DNA of 64,000 bases from Angomonas deanei (Eukaryota > Euglenozoa > Kinetoplastea > Trypanosomatida > Trypanosomatidae). The notes beneath the pieces were generated by a model. The model saw only the letters and a program-made list of their open reading frames with translations, had not been told where the DNA came from and made no database searches. The stretch's first letter is position 1. Each line of letters begins with the position of its first letter. Location of the stretch: contig LR877162.1 of NCBI GenBank assembly GCA_903995115.1, forward strand, positions 434,001 to 498,000. The letters are read 5' to 3'. A program made the position numbers and the translations under genes. Below are positions 36,324-46,235 of the stretch, one piece after another.

Positions 36324-38750
36324 ATGGAGGAACAGACCGTGAAACGATGTTGCCTCCTGCTGTGTGATTCTTTGTTTTATACGTTACCCCAACTTCAAAC
36401 AAACGCCAACCCTCCGTCCGCGGCGTTGCAGAAGCTGAAAGGGATGGCGGCACACCTCGCCGCGGATGCCACCACGCTGTACCGACTGTGCAAAAACACA
36501 AAACCGTCCGTTTCTATTTTACTTCGTAGCGATAGCGCGGATCACATCCACCGTTACCTGGAGGAGGGAGCTCGATCCCGCGGGCAGACCAATCTTAACA
36601 ACAGTAACACTACTAATAGTGCAAACCAAAATAAGAATAATGTCTTGTACAGTTTGGATATTATTGTCGAGTGCGCGTTTTGCGTGTTGGCTATTTTGTT
36701 TTACCAACAGAATGCCTTTTTTGAAAAGATACTTTCCTACTACCAAAGTGTAAACCCCAACGCGCCCTTTCGACTGCAGTTTCACAATCAAAATACGATA
36801 AACGCCCTAAAGATGAAAAAGAAGGACCTGCAGAATTTCTTTTCCCGTTGCAAAAAATTAGTGGAACAAAATATATCGACCAACACGAAAGGGAAAACTG
36901 CAAAGTCGGCGAGCGTAGAATCACCACTGCTGTTGTTGACTCTCGTCTACTTTTATTTCCATCAGAATAAAAACAACTTACCGTCAGCGGAACAAAAGAG
37001 ACTGTTCCACCTTCTACAGACGGACATACGGAGTGGACTGGCGTCGCTGAAGGAGGAAGAGAAGAATGAGAATAATCAGCAAAAAGAGGAAGATAAATTA
37101 GCCCTGAAATACATTAAACAATTCATTTTCCACCCGGAAGGGAGCACGACAACATTGAAAAGGAAGCGCGCACGACCGGGGGAGGAGGCGGAGGAAGGGT
37201 ATGCTGTCCGCTCCTTTCATGGCAGGGCAGCACCGCAGGAAGAGGAGGAAAGCGAGGAGGATAGTTTCAACTTTGAAGAAGAGATCAATGAGCTGTTCGC
37301 TTCCTCCGGGCAGGCAGTGAGGTCTATCCTGGACCGCCGGCAGACGCCTCTCTACGGAGAGGTGGTGGACCCCCTGTGGGAGAGGGAGGGAGACCATGGC
37401 CGTGCCAGACCGCCGCTATCGCTGCTGCAGTTGACCGTAGACGCCATGGAACATAAAGTGAACCGGTACTGGGACGCTTTGCAACAGCATTTGTTGGATC
37501 CCTGCTTATTCTTTGAAAACCCTCTCGACCACCGCTTCCTGTTTAACGATGCACTAGTGTGCATTCCACGTCATGTGGTGAATTCTTTTGTTCTCTCCCG
37601 CCGACTCCTCGTGTTCGCCTTGTGGTCCTCCTACGACGGGCAGCACGGTGGCGCCTTGCTATCCGACCGTCTAGCACTTTACGCGAGCCGTGTGCTGAGC
37701 CCACAGGATGAGGAGCATGGGGAGTGTCCCGTCTGCAGTCACATGCACCCGAGACTGGAGGGGGATAGCACCTCAGAGGGGGGAGACAGCGATACCCATC
37801 ATGTGAAGAATAAGTCGACACACGACGCTACGGAGGGGGATGACACCAAACAGCTGCTGCGCCGTACCATGACAGAAAGAGTATCCACACGGAGAGAGGC
37901 AGCAGGTCACACAGGGTGGTTCGCCATCGATGGCATTCGGCGGCACGAGAAGGCGGATACCACCGAGGGTCGCCAAACAGACCCGCTCGTTCTCCTGCTC
38001 CACCGGTTGCACGCCCTGGCGGAGCTGTTGGTGTACTGCGGTAACCGTAGCAAGCGACACTTGCGTCAGTTGGACGGACAACTAGGCGAGTCTGGCAGTG
38101 TACCTCTCGACCCTTTTCAGTACTTTTCAAATATGATCGCGTTGGACTCGGATCGGAACACTCCGTCCCAGTTCACGTGGGTGTTGGCTGACACTGGTAT
38201 CACCCCTTCCACCCTCATGAGCCGCACACTGGAGTGTCTGGTGACGGACATACTTCTTCGTGACACGGCAGACGGGGAAAGGCCACCGGTCCCTTTCCGC
38301 TCACAAGTCGAGTATGTTTTTAGTAAAAAGAATAACCCCGAGACGGCCACGGAATCTCCCCACACACCCGTTTCGCTGTCTACCACTGTGAACCGCGTTT
38401 CAATGCTAACCTCGCAGCCCAACACCCTCTACACGGAGGGGTACACGCAGGACACTAGCAACCACTCCACGTCTCACCTTCTCTTGGAGTGCGTCCAGTG
38501 CTTTCGTACGTTTCACCAGAGTTGCCTCCTACCGTCGCAGCGGGAGGAAAGTTTCTATACTCTGGTCAACACCAATCTGCCCGCGTCACCGACCGCGGAG
38601 GACACCAGTGAAGAACACGACAGCCCTCCTCAGTACCTCAGTGGATTTCGCTGTCATCAGTGCCGTCTCACTCCTTGCAAGGCCACCATGGAGGACGCAC
38701 CGCACATCCTGCCACCACTTGCGATTCAAACGACAGAAACTGTAGCATAA
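36324..38750 (+). CDS. Unknown protein with PHD-finger-like C terminus
   Basis: 808 residues. The C terminus holds LLLECVQCFRTFHQSCL (C723, C726, H731, C734) and then FRCHQC (C777, C780). This is the second half of a PHD finger pattern, in which LLLC-x2-C, H-x2-C and C-x2-C follow each other. The first zinc pair may be ECPVC (C468, C471), which would put an insert of about 250 residues inside the finger; alternatively the finger is incomplete. The N-terminal 270 residues are helical with Asn-rich patches, and residues 290-335 are acidic. PHD fingers usually read histone tails, so a nuclear role is plausible. No other domain was recognised. Confidence 0.55.
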   Translation: MEEQTVKRCCLLLCDSLFYTLPQLQTNANPPSAALQKLKGMAAHLAADATTLYRLCKNTKPSVSILLRSDSADHIHRYLEEGARSRGQTNLNNSNTTNSANQNKNNVLYSLDIIVECAFCVLAILFYQQNAFFEKILSYYQSVNPNAPFRLQFHNQNTINALKMKKKDLQNFFSRCKKLVEQNISTNTKGKTAKSASVESPLLLLTLVYFYFHQNKNNLPSAEQKRLFHLLQTDIRSGLASLKEEEKNENNQQKEEDKLALKYIKQFIFHPEGSTTTLKRKRARPGEEAEEGYAVRSFHGRAAPQEEEESEEDSFNFEEEINELFASSGQAVRSILDRRQTPLYGEVVDPLWEREGDHGRARPPLSLLQLTVDAMEHKVNRYWDALQQHLLDPCLFFENPLDHRFLFNDALVCIPRHVVNSFVLSRRLLVFALWSSYDGQHGGALLSDRLALYASRVLSPQDEEHGECPVCSHMHPRLEGDSTSEGGDSDTHHVKNKSTHDATEGDDTKQLLRRTMTERVSTRREAAGHTGWFAIDGIRRHEKADTTEGRQTDPLVLLLHRLHALAELLVYCGNRSKRHLRQLDGQLGESGSVPLDPFQYFSNMIALDSDRNTPSQFTWVLADTGITPSTLMSRTLECLVTDILLRDTADGERPPVPFRSQVEYVFSKKNNPETATESPHTPVSLSTTVNRVSMLTSQPNTLYTEGYTQDTSNHSTSHLLLECVQCFRTFHQSCLLPSQREESFYTLVNTNLPASPTAEDTSEEHDSPPQYLSGFRCHQCRLTPCKATMEDAPHILPPLAIQTTETVA

Positions 38751-38862
38751 CGCCAATTATTACAAAACCCATTGTTGTTTTTCTTTGTTTTATTACTTGT
38801 GGTCGCTACACTGGCTTCCTCCCACTAGGGCCTTTTGCCATCTTCACTAAACTCAAATCTTT

Positions 38863-38895
38863 CCCTCTCCTTCTCCTTCTTTCCCAATATCGCAG
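38863..38895 (+). promoter_or_regulatory. Candidate trans-splice acceptor, copy 1
   Basis: CT-rich tract ending in ATATCGCAG; AG at 38894-38895. It is repeated at 41301-41302, 43709-43710 and 46114-46115, always 120-121 bases before the ATG. The conserved spacing supports its use as the spliced-leader addition site. Confidence 0.6.
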
Positions 38896-39015
38896 AGTCA
38901 CTCTTTTTTTCTTCTTTCTTATTACTACGGTTAAGCTAAACACCCTTTTATCCAATTCGCCTTCCCGCCTAACATTCCCCTTTGAATACTCACCCCTACC
39001 TGTGTGTATTTCCCC

Positions 39016-40551
39016 ATGATTCAACCCTATTTGTGGATTGTGATTGTCGGCGGCATTGTCGCCTTCCTCGTTGGTGCCGGCGTCGGCATGAACGATCTCG
39101 CGAACGCGTTCGGTACGACGTACGGCGCGAAGATTCTGAACCTGTGGCAGATTTGCATCCTTGCGTCGATCTGCGAGTTCGGCGGTTCCATCTCGCTCGG
39201 CGGCGCTGTGACGTCGACCATCTCCGGCGGTATCGCGGACACGAAGAACTTTGAGACGGAGCCGTACCTGTTCATGTACGGTATGCTGTGCGCGAGTTGC
39301 GCTGCTTTTGCGTGGCTCGCCGTTGCGACCGTGTTTGTCCTGCCCGTCTCCTCGACGCACAGTGTCGTCGGTGGCGTGATCGGCTTCGGTCTCGTGCACG
39401 GCGGCGCGAAGGGCGTCAAGTGGGCTCCCCGTAAGGACAGCTTTCCCTTTGTGGGTGGTGTGGTGCCTGTGATTGCCTCGTGGTTCATCTCGCCCACGCT
39501 GACTGGTGCCGTTGCTGCGCTGATCTACTCGCTGATCCGCTTCCTGGTGATGCGCCCCAAGAACTGCGTGAACCGCGCGACGTACTGCCTGCCGATCATC
39601 GTGCTGGTTGCCTTCTTCCTGGAGGGTTTCTTCATCATGTACAAGGGTGCCGGCAAGAAGCTGAAGTGGTCGATTGGAAAGGCGCTGTGGGTTGCTGTCA
39701 TCATTGGTGCCGGCGCCGCTGCACTTTCTGTTGCCTTTATTCCGCTGCTACGCCGCCGTATTCGTAAGTTACAGGCCCGCGAGGCGGAGGCTGCCGAGGC
39801 GAAGTCCCGCGAGCCCGACACCGTCGCCTCCAACGAGGAGGAGATTGTGCTGGACGCTGAACCGTTCAACGACGACAAGGTGATGAAGGAGGGCGAGAAG
39901 CGCTCCGCGACTGGGACGGTTGTGCAGGAGGACGACACGGAGGAGCGTGACGCGACCTCGAACAGCTCCAAGACGTCTGTCGTGGTCGAGGAGGAGGAGT
40001 ACGACGCGGAGTTCCGTGCGGGGATTGAACGCTACAACAAGTATGCCGAGTACGTGTTCCGCTTCCTGCAGGTGTTCACTGCTATCTGCGCCTCGTTTGC
40101 CCACGGCGCCAGCGACGTGAGTAACGCGGTTGGTCCGTTTGCTGCCATCTACCACATTTACCAGAACAAGAACCTCAAGTTCGGCGACACGGAGATCTGG
40201 ATTCTGTGCATTGGCGGTGCCGGTCTTGTGGTCGGTCTGTCGACGTTCGGTATCCGCCTGATGCGCCTGCTGGGTGAGAAGATTACGCTGATCACCCCTT
40301 GCCGTGGTTTCTCGGCCGAGCTGGCTGCCGCGATGGTGGTATCGTTTGCCTCCGCCTTCGGTATCCCCGTGTCGTCGACGCACTGCATCACCGGCGGTGT
40401 GCTGGCGATCAGTATCTGCGACGTTGGGTTCCTGAACATCAAATGGATGATGGTGCTGAAGCTGTACATTGGGTGGATCGGCACTCTGATCATCACCGCC
40501 GTTGCGTCCGCGGCCATGTACTCTCAGGGCGTGTATGCCCCTATCGAGTAA
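39016..40551 (+). CDS. PiT/PHO4-family phosphate transporter, copy 1
   Basis: 511 residues from ATG 39016 (MIQPYLW); the frame is open to a GTG four codons earlier. The two inverted halves each carry the PiT signature: GVGMNDLANAFGTTYGAK (about 23-40) and HGASDVSNAVGPFAA (Asp 367). SSTHSVVGG and SSTHCITGG follow the two halves. A hydrophilic loop (about 250-335) with many Glu, Lys and Ser separates the halves and should face the cytosol. About ten to twelve membrane helices. The family takes up inorganic phosphate with Na+ or H+; kinetoplastid relatives are annotated as phosphate-repressible phosphate permeases. Ion coupling cannot be decided here. First of five tandem copies. Confidence 0.92.
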   Translation: MIQPYLWIVIVGGIVAFLVGAGVGMNDLANAFGTTYGAKILNLWQICILASICEFGGSISLGGAVTSTISGGIADTKNFETEPYLFMYGMLCASCAAFAWLAVATVFVLPVSSTHSVVGGVIGFGLVHGGAKGVKWAPRKDSFPFVGGVVPVIASWFISPTLTGAVAALIYSLIRFLVMRPKNCVNRATYCLPIIVLVAFFLEGFFIMYKGAGKKLKWSIGKALWVAVIIGAGAAALSVAFIPLLRRRIRKLQAREAEAAEAKSREPDTVASNEEEIVLDAEPFNDDKVMKEGEKRSATGTVVQEDDTEERDATSNSSKTSVVVEEEEYDAEFRAGIERYNKYAEYVFRFLQVFTAICASFAHGASDVSNAVGPFAAIYHIYQNKNLKFGDTEIWILCIGGAGLVVGLSTFGIRLMRLLGEKITLITPCRGFSAELAAAMVVSFASAFGIPVSSTHCITGGVLAISICDVGFLNIKWMMVLKLYIGWIGTLIITAVASAAMYSQGVYAPIE

Positions 40552-41422
40552 CCACCGCGTGACCCGTTTGCCGCAGAAAGTACAAAGGGACTTTCTGTTT
40601 TCTTTTCCTTCTTCTTTTTCTTTTTTATTTATTTAGTTTTTGATATATAATCCCCTCCTTCCCCTATCCCGACACGGTAACCACGCGTACTCCTCTAGTA
40701 TCCGTCGCGAGTAGCGTGTGCCGTGCACCTGTTGCCCACTTTGTGGTTCACTAGGACGGCTGTAGCGGTGTCCGTACGTGTGTAAATCATGCGCGAGCAC
40801 CTTGTGCTGCGCTGTCTGTAGACGACGTTGCTTACACGCACACCCCCACACGCCGAACAATGCTGACAAACATAACGTAACCTTTTTTTCTTTTTTAAGT
40901 TGATCCCTTTTTTTTTAAATATATCTGACTAAGCGACCTGTAATTTCTGTTTTACTTTCTTTTCTTTGTTTACTAAAATGAAATATATCAATTTTTAAAG
41001 TGACTGACGCCATGCTTAACCTTAATAATAACGTCTGTTCACGTAGCAAGGATTGTTGCACAGGACTCTCTCGATCGATCAGTAACGCCGCTTGTCCTGA
41101 TTTTTTTTTCCCTCTTATTTTGTGAGACTTTTTTTTCTTCTTTTCCCTTTTTAATTAAGTGATGATATAAATGTGTTTCTTTCTGAATTTTTGCCTTTTG
41201 TCGTGTGACTACGCTTGACTTTCGTCTTCTGTGTCGTGCTGTCCGTGCAGGTGTGCTGTAAACCTAATTCCCTCTCCTTCTCCTTCTTTCCCAATATCGC
41301 AGAGTCGCTCTTTTTTTCTTCTTTCTTATTACTACGGTTAAGCTAAACACCCTTTTATCCAATTTGCCTTCCCGCCTAACATTCCCCTTTGAATACTCAC
41401 CCCTACCTGTGCGTATTTCCCC
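40552..41422. other. Conserved spacer of the phosphate-transporter array (first of four)
   Basis: About 870 bases between copies 1 and 2, repeated almost unchanged at 42959-43830, 45367-46235 and 47772-48628 (the last with a different leader). It opens with ACCACCGCGTGACCC and pyrimidine runs, then a GC-richer block of about 200 bases (40660-40870), then AT-rich DNA with several T tracts, a CTCGATCGATC element (about 41069-41079) and the acceptor tract for the next copy. No gene supported. The 78-codon minus-strand frame in the GC-richer block shows no family resemblance. Confidence 0.7.
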
Positions 41423-42958
41423 ATGATTCAACCCTATTTGTGGATTGTGATTGTCGGCGGCATTGTCGCCTTCCTCGTTGGTGCCGGCGTCGGCATGAAC
41501 GATCTCGCGAACGCGTTCGGTACGACGTACGGCGCGAAGATTCTGAACCTGTGGCAGATTTGCATCCTTGCGTCGATCTGCGAGTTCGGCGGTTCCATCT
41601 CGCTCGGCGGCGCTGTGACGTCGACCATCTCCGGCGGTATCGCGGACACGAAGAACTTTGAGACGGAGCCGTACCTGTTCATGTACGGTATGCTGTGCGC
41701 GAGTTGCGCTGCTTTTGCGTGGCTCGCCGTTGCGACCGTGTTTGTCCTGCCCGTCTCCTCGACGCACAGTGTCGTCGGTGGCGTGATCGGCTTCGGTCTC
41801 GTGCACGGCGGCGCGAAGGGCGTCAAGTGGGCTCCCCGTAAGGACAGCTTTCCCTTTGTGGGTGGTGTGGTGCCTGTGATTGCCTCGTGGTTCATCTCGC
41901 CCACGCTGACTGGTGCCGTTGCTGCGCTGATCTACTCGCTGATCCGCTTCCTGGTGATGCGCCCCAAGAACTGCGTGAACCGCGCGACGTACTGCCTGCC
42001 GATCATCGTGCTGGTTGCCTTCTTCCTGGAGGGTTTCTTCATCATGTACAAGGGTGCCGGCAAGAAGCTGAAGTGGTCGATTGGAAAGGCGCTGTGGGTT
42101 GCTGTCATCATTGGTGCCGGCGCCGCTGCACTTTCTGTTGCCTTTATTCCGCTGCTACGCCGCCGTATTCGTAAGTTACAGGCCCGCGAGGCGGAGGCTG
42201 CCGAGACGAAGTCCCGCGAGCCCGACACCGTCGCCTCCAACGAGGAGGAGATTGTGCTGGACGCTGAACCGTTCAACGACGACAAGGTGATGAAGGAGGG
42301 CGAGAAGCGCTCCGCGACTGGGACGGTTGTGCAGGAGGACGACACGGAGGAGCGCGACGCGACCTCGAACAGCTCCAAGACGTCTGTCGTGGTCGAGGAG
42401 GAGGAGTACGACGCGGAGTTCCGTGCGGGTATTGAACGCTACAACAAGTATGCCGAGTACGTGTTCCGCTTCCTGCAGGTGTTCACTGCTATCTGCGCCT
42501 CGTTTGCCCACGGCGCCAGCGACGTGAGTAACGCGGTTGGTCCGTTTGCTGCGATCTACCATATTTACCAGAACAAGAACCTCAAGTTCGGCGACACGGA
42601 GATCTGGATTCTGTGCATTGGCGGTGCCGGTCTTGTGGTCGGTCTGTCGACGTTCGGTATCCGCCTGATGCGCCTGCTGGGTGAGAAGATTACGCTGATC
42701 ACCCCTTGCCGTGGTTTCTCGGCTGAGCTGGCTGCCGCGATGGTGGTATCGTTTGCCTCCGCCTTCGGTATCCCCGTGTCGTCGACGCACTGCATCACCG
42801 GCGGTGTGCTGGCGATCAGTATCTGCGACGTTGGGTTCCTGAACATCAAATGGATGATGGTGCTGAAGCTGTACATTGGGTGGATCGGCACTCTGATCAT
42901 CACCGCCGTTGCGTCCGCGGCCATGTACTCTCAGGGCGTGTATGCCCCTATCGAGTAA
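41423..42958 (+). CDS. PiT/PHO4-family phosphate transporter, copy 2
   Basis: 511 residues, one amino-acid difference from copy 1 seen on reading: Thr instead of Ala in AEAAETKSRE of the cytosolic loop. Silent differences include GGTATTGAACGC for GGGATTGAACGC near 42428 and GCGATCTACCATATT for GCCATCTACCACATT near 42551. The latter variant is shared with copy 5. Both PiT signatures are intact. Same leader, acceptor (AG 41301-41302) and 3' flank as copy 1, so the product should be the same transporter. Confidence 0.92.
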   Translation: MIQPYLWIVIVGGIVAFLVGAGVGMNDLANAFGTTYGAKILNLWQICILASICEFGGSISLGGAVTSTISGGIADTKNFETEPYLFMYGMLCASCAAFAWLAVATVFVLPVSSTHSVVGGVIGFGLVHGGAKGVKWAPRKDSFPFVGGVVPVIASWFISPTLTGAVAALIYSLIRFLVMRPKNCVNRATYCLPIIVLVAFFLEGFFIMYKGAGKKLKWSIGKALWVAVIIGAGAAALSVAFIPLLRRRIRKLQAREAEAAETKSREPDTVASNEEEIVLDAEPFNDDKVMKEGEKRSATGTVVQEDDTEERDATSNSSKTSVVVEEEEYDAEFRAGIERYNKYAEYVFRFLQVFTAICASFAHGASDVSNAVGPFAAIYHIYQNKNLKFGDTEIWILCIGGAGLVVGLSTFGIRLMRLLGEKITLITPCRGFSAELAAAMVVSFASAFGIPVSSTHCITGGVLAISICDVGFLNIKWMMVLKLYIGWIGTLIITAVASAAMYSQGVYAPIE

Positions 42959-43830
42959 CCACCGCGTGACCCGTTTGCCGCAGAAAGTACAAAGGGACTT
43001 TCTGTTTTCTTTTCCTTCTTCTTTTTCTTTTTTATTTATTTAGTTTTTGATATATAATCCCCTCCTTCCCCTATCCCGACACGGTAACCACGCGTACTCC
43101 TCTAGTATCCGTCGCGAGTAGCGTGTGCCGTGCACCTGTTGCCCACTTTGTGGTTCACTAGGACGGCTGTGGCGGTGTCCGTACGTGTGTAAATCATGCG
43201 CGAGCACCTTGTGCTGCGCTGTCTGTAGACGACGTTGCTTACACGCACACCCCCACACGCCGAACAATGCTGACAAACATAACGTAACCTTTTTTTCTTT
43301 TTTAAGTTGATCCCTTTTTTTTTTAAATATATCTGACTAAGCGACCTGTAATTTCTGTTTTACTTTCTTTTCTTTGTTTACTAAAATGAAATATATCAAT
43401 TTTTAAAGTGACTGACGCCATGCTTAACCTTAATAATAACGTCTGTTCACGTAGCAAGGATTGTTGCACAGGACTCTCTCGATCGATCAGTAACGCCGCT
43501 TGTCCTGATTTTTTTTTCCCTCTTATTTTGTGAGACTTTTTTTTCTTCTTTTCCCTTTTTAATTAAGTGATGATATAAATGTGTTTCTTTCTGAATTTTT
43601 GCCTTTTCTCGTGTGACTACGCTTGACTTTCGTCTTCTGTGTCGTGCTGTCCGTGCAGGTGTGCTGTAAACCTAATTCCCTCTCCTTCTCCTTCTTTCCC
43701 AATATCGCAGAGTCGCTCTTTTTTTCTTCTTTCTTATTACTACGGTTAAGCTAAACACCCTTTTATCCAATTTGCCTTCCCGCCTAACATTCCCCTTTGA
43801 ATACTCACCCCTACCTGTGCGTATTTCCCC

Positions 43831-45366
43831 ATGATTCAACCCTATTTGTGGATTGTGATTGTCGGCGGCATTGTCGCCTTCCTCGTTGGTGCCGGCGTCG
43901 GCATGAACGATCTCGCGAACGCGTTCGGTACGACGTACGGCGCGAAGATTCTGAACCTGTGGCAGATTTGCATCCTTGCGTCGATCTGCGAGTTCGGCGG
44001 TTCCATCTCGCTCGGCGGCGCTGTGACGTCGACCATCTCCGGCGGTATCGCGGACACGAAAAACTTTGAGACGGAGCCGTACCTGTTCATGTACGGTATG
44101 CTGTGCGCGAGTTGCGCTGCTTTTGCGTGGCTCGCCGTTGCGACCGTGTTTGTCCTGCCCGTCTCCTCGACGCACAGTGTCGTCGGTGGCGTGATCGGCT
44201 TCGGTCTCGTGCACGGCGGCGCGAAGGGCGTCAAGTGGGCTCCCCGTAAGGACAGCTTTCCCTTTGTGGGTGGTGTGGTGCCTGTGATTGCCTCATGGTT
44301 CATCTCGCCCACGCTGACTGGTGCCGTTGCTGCGCTGATCTACTCGCTGATCCGCTTCCTGGTGATGCGCCCCAAGAACTGCGTGAACCGCGCGACGTAC
44401 TGCCTGCCGATCATCGTGCTGGTTGCCTTCTTCCTGGAGGGTTTCTTCATCATGTACAAGGGTGCCGGCAAGAAGCTGAAGTGGTCGATTGGAAAGGCGC
44501 TGTGGGTTGCTGTCATCATTGGTGCCGGCGCCGCTGCACTTTCTGTTGCCTTTATTCCGCTGCTACGCCGCCGTATTCGTAAGTTACAGGCCCGCGAGGC
44601 GGAGGCTGCCGAGGCGAAGTCCCGCGAGCCCGACACCGTCGCCTCCAACGAGGAGGAGATTGTGCTGGACGCTGAACCGTTCAACGACGACAAGGTGATG
44701 AAGGAGGGCGAGAAGCGCTCCGCGACTGGGACGGTTGTGCAGGAGGACGACACGGAGGAGCGCGACGCGACCTCGAACAGCTCCAAGACGTCTGTCGTGG
44801 TCGAGGAGGAGGAGTACGACGCGGAGTTCCGTGCGGGGATTGAACGCTACAACAAGTATGCCGAGTACGTGTTCCGCTTCCTGCAGGTGTTCACTGCTAT
44901 CTGCGCCTCGTTTGCCCACGGCGCCAGCGACGTGAGTAACGCGGTTGGTCCGTTTGCTGCCATCTACCACATTTACCAGAACAAGAACCTCAAGTTCGGC
45001 GACACGGAGATCTGGATTCTGTGCATTGGCGGTGCCGGTCTTGTGGTCGGTCTGTCGACGTTCGGTATCCGCCTGATGCGCCTGCTGGGTGAGAAGATTA
45101 CGCTGATCACCCCTTGCCGTGGTTTCTCGGCCGAGCTGGCTGCCGCGATGGTGGTGTCGTTTGCCTCCGCCTTCGGTATCCCCGTGTCGTCGACGCACTG
45201 CATCACCGGCGGTGTGCTGGCGATCAGTATCTGCGACGTTGGGTTCCTGAACATCAAATGGATGATGGTGCTGAAGCTGTACATTGGGTGGATCGGCACT
45301 CTGATCATCACCGCCGTTGCGTCCGCGGCCATGTACTCTCAGGGCGTGTATGCCCCTATCGAGTAA
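43831..45366 (+). CDS. PiT/PHO4-family phosphate transporter, copy 3
   Basis: 511 residues, protein identical to copy 1 as far as read. Silent markers that separate it from copies 1 and 2 are GACACGAAAAAC near 44053, GCCTCATGG near 44290 and GTGGTGTCG near 45153. All three recur in copy 4. The last two recur in copy 5. Signatures and loop are intact. Acceptor AG at 43709-43710. Confidence 0.92.
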   Translation: MIQPYLWIVIVGGIVAFLVGAGVGMNDLANAFGTTYGAKILNLWQICILASICEFGGSISLGGAVTSTISGGIADTKNFETEPYLFMYGMLCASCAAFAWLAVATVFVLPVSSTHSVVGGVIGFGLVHGGAKGVKWAPRKDSFPFVGGVVPVIASWFISPTLTGAVAALIYSLIRFLVMRPKNCVNRATYCLPIIVLVAFFLEGFFIMYKGAGKKLKWSIGKALWVAVIIGAGAAALSVAFIPLLRRRIRKLQAREAEAAEAKSREPDTVASNEEEIVLDAEPFNDDKVMKEGEKRSATGTVVQEDDTEERDATSNSSKTSVVVEEEEYDAEFRAGIERYNKYAEYVFRFLQVFTAICASFAHGASDVSNAVGPFAAIYHIYQNKNLKFGDTEIWILCIGGAGLVVGLSTFGIRLMRLLGEKITLITPCRGFSAELAAAMVVSFASAFGIPVSSTHCITGGVLAISICDVGFLNIKWMMVLKLYIGWIGTLIITAVASAAMYSQGVYAPIE

Positions 45367-46235
45367 CCACCGCGTGACCCGTTTGCCGCAGAAAGTACAA
45401 AGGGACTTTCTGTTTTCTTTTCCTTCTTCTTTTTCTTTTATTTATTTAGTTTTTGATATATAATCCCCTCCTTCCCCTATCCCGACACGGTAATCACGCG
45501 TACTCCTCTAGTATCCGTCGCGAGTAGCGTGTGCCGTGCACCTGTTGCCCACTTTGTGGTTCACTAGGACGGCTGTAGCGGTGTCCGTACGTGTGTAAAT
45601 CATGCGCGAGCACCTTGTGCTGCGCTGTCTGTAGACGACGTTGCTTACACGCACACCCCCACACGCCGAACAATGCTGACAAACATAACGTAACCTTTTT
45701 TTCTTTTTTAAGTTGATCCCTTTTTTTTTAAATATATCTGACTAAGCGACCTGTAATTTCTGTTTTACTTTCTTTTCTTTGTTTACTAAAATGAAATATA
45801 TCAATTTTTAAAGTGACTGACGCCATGCTTAACCTTAATAATAACGTCTGTTCACGTAGCAAGGATTGTTGCACAGGACTCTCTCGATCGATCAGTAACG
45901 CCGCTTGTCCTGATTTTTTTTTCCCTCTTATTTTGTGAGACTTTTTTTTCTTCTTTTCCCTTTTTAATTAAGTGATGATATAAATGTGTTTCTTTCTGAA
46001 TTTTTGCCTTTTCTCGTGTGACTACGCTTGACTTTCGTCTTCTGTGTCGTGCTGTCCGTGCAGGTGTGCTGTAAACCTAATTCCCTCTCCTTCTCCTTCT
46101 TTCCCAATATCGCAGAGTCGCTCTTTTTTTCTTCTTTCTTATTACTACGGTTAAGCTAAACACCCTTTTATCCAATTTGCCTTCCCGCCTAACATTCCCC
46201 TTTGAATACTCACCCCTACCTGTGCGTATTTCCCC

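Noticed and set aside
40633-40869. 78-codon minus-strand frame repeated in every array spacer
   Set aside because: It recurs only because the spacer is duplicated; the last spacer alters its beginning, and it shows no family resemblance.
41069-41079. CTCGATCGATC palindrome in array spacers as a possible recombination or attachment site
   Set aside because: Too short and without flanking inverted repeats or a recombinase; unit borders do not lie here.
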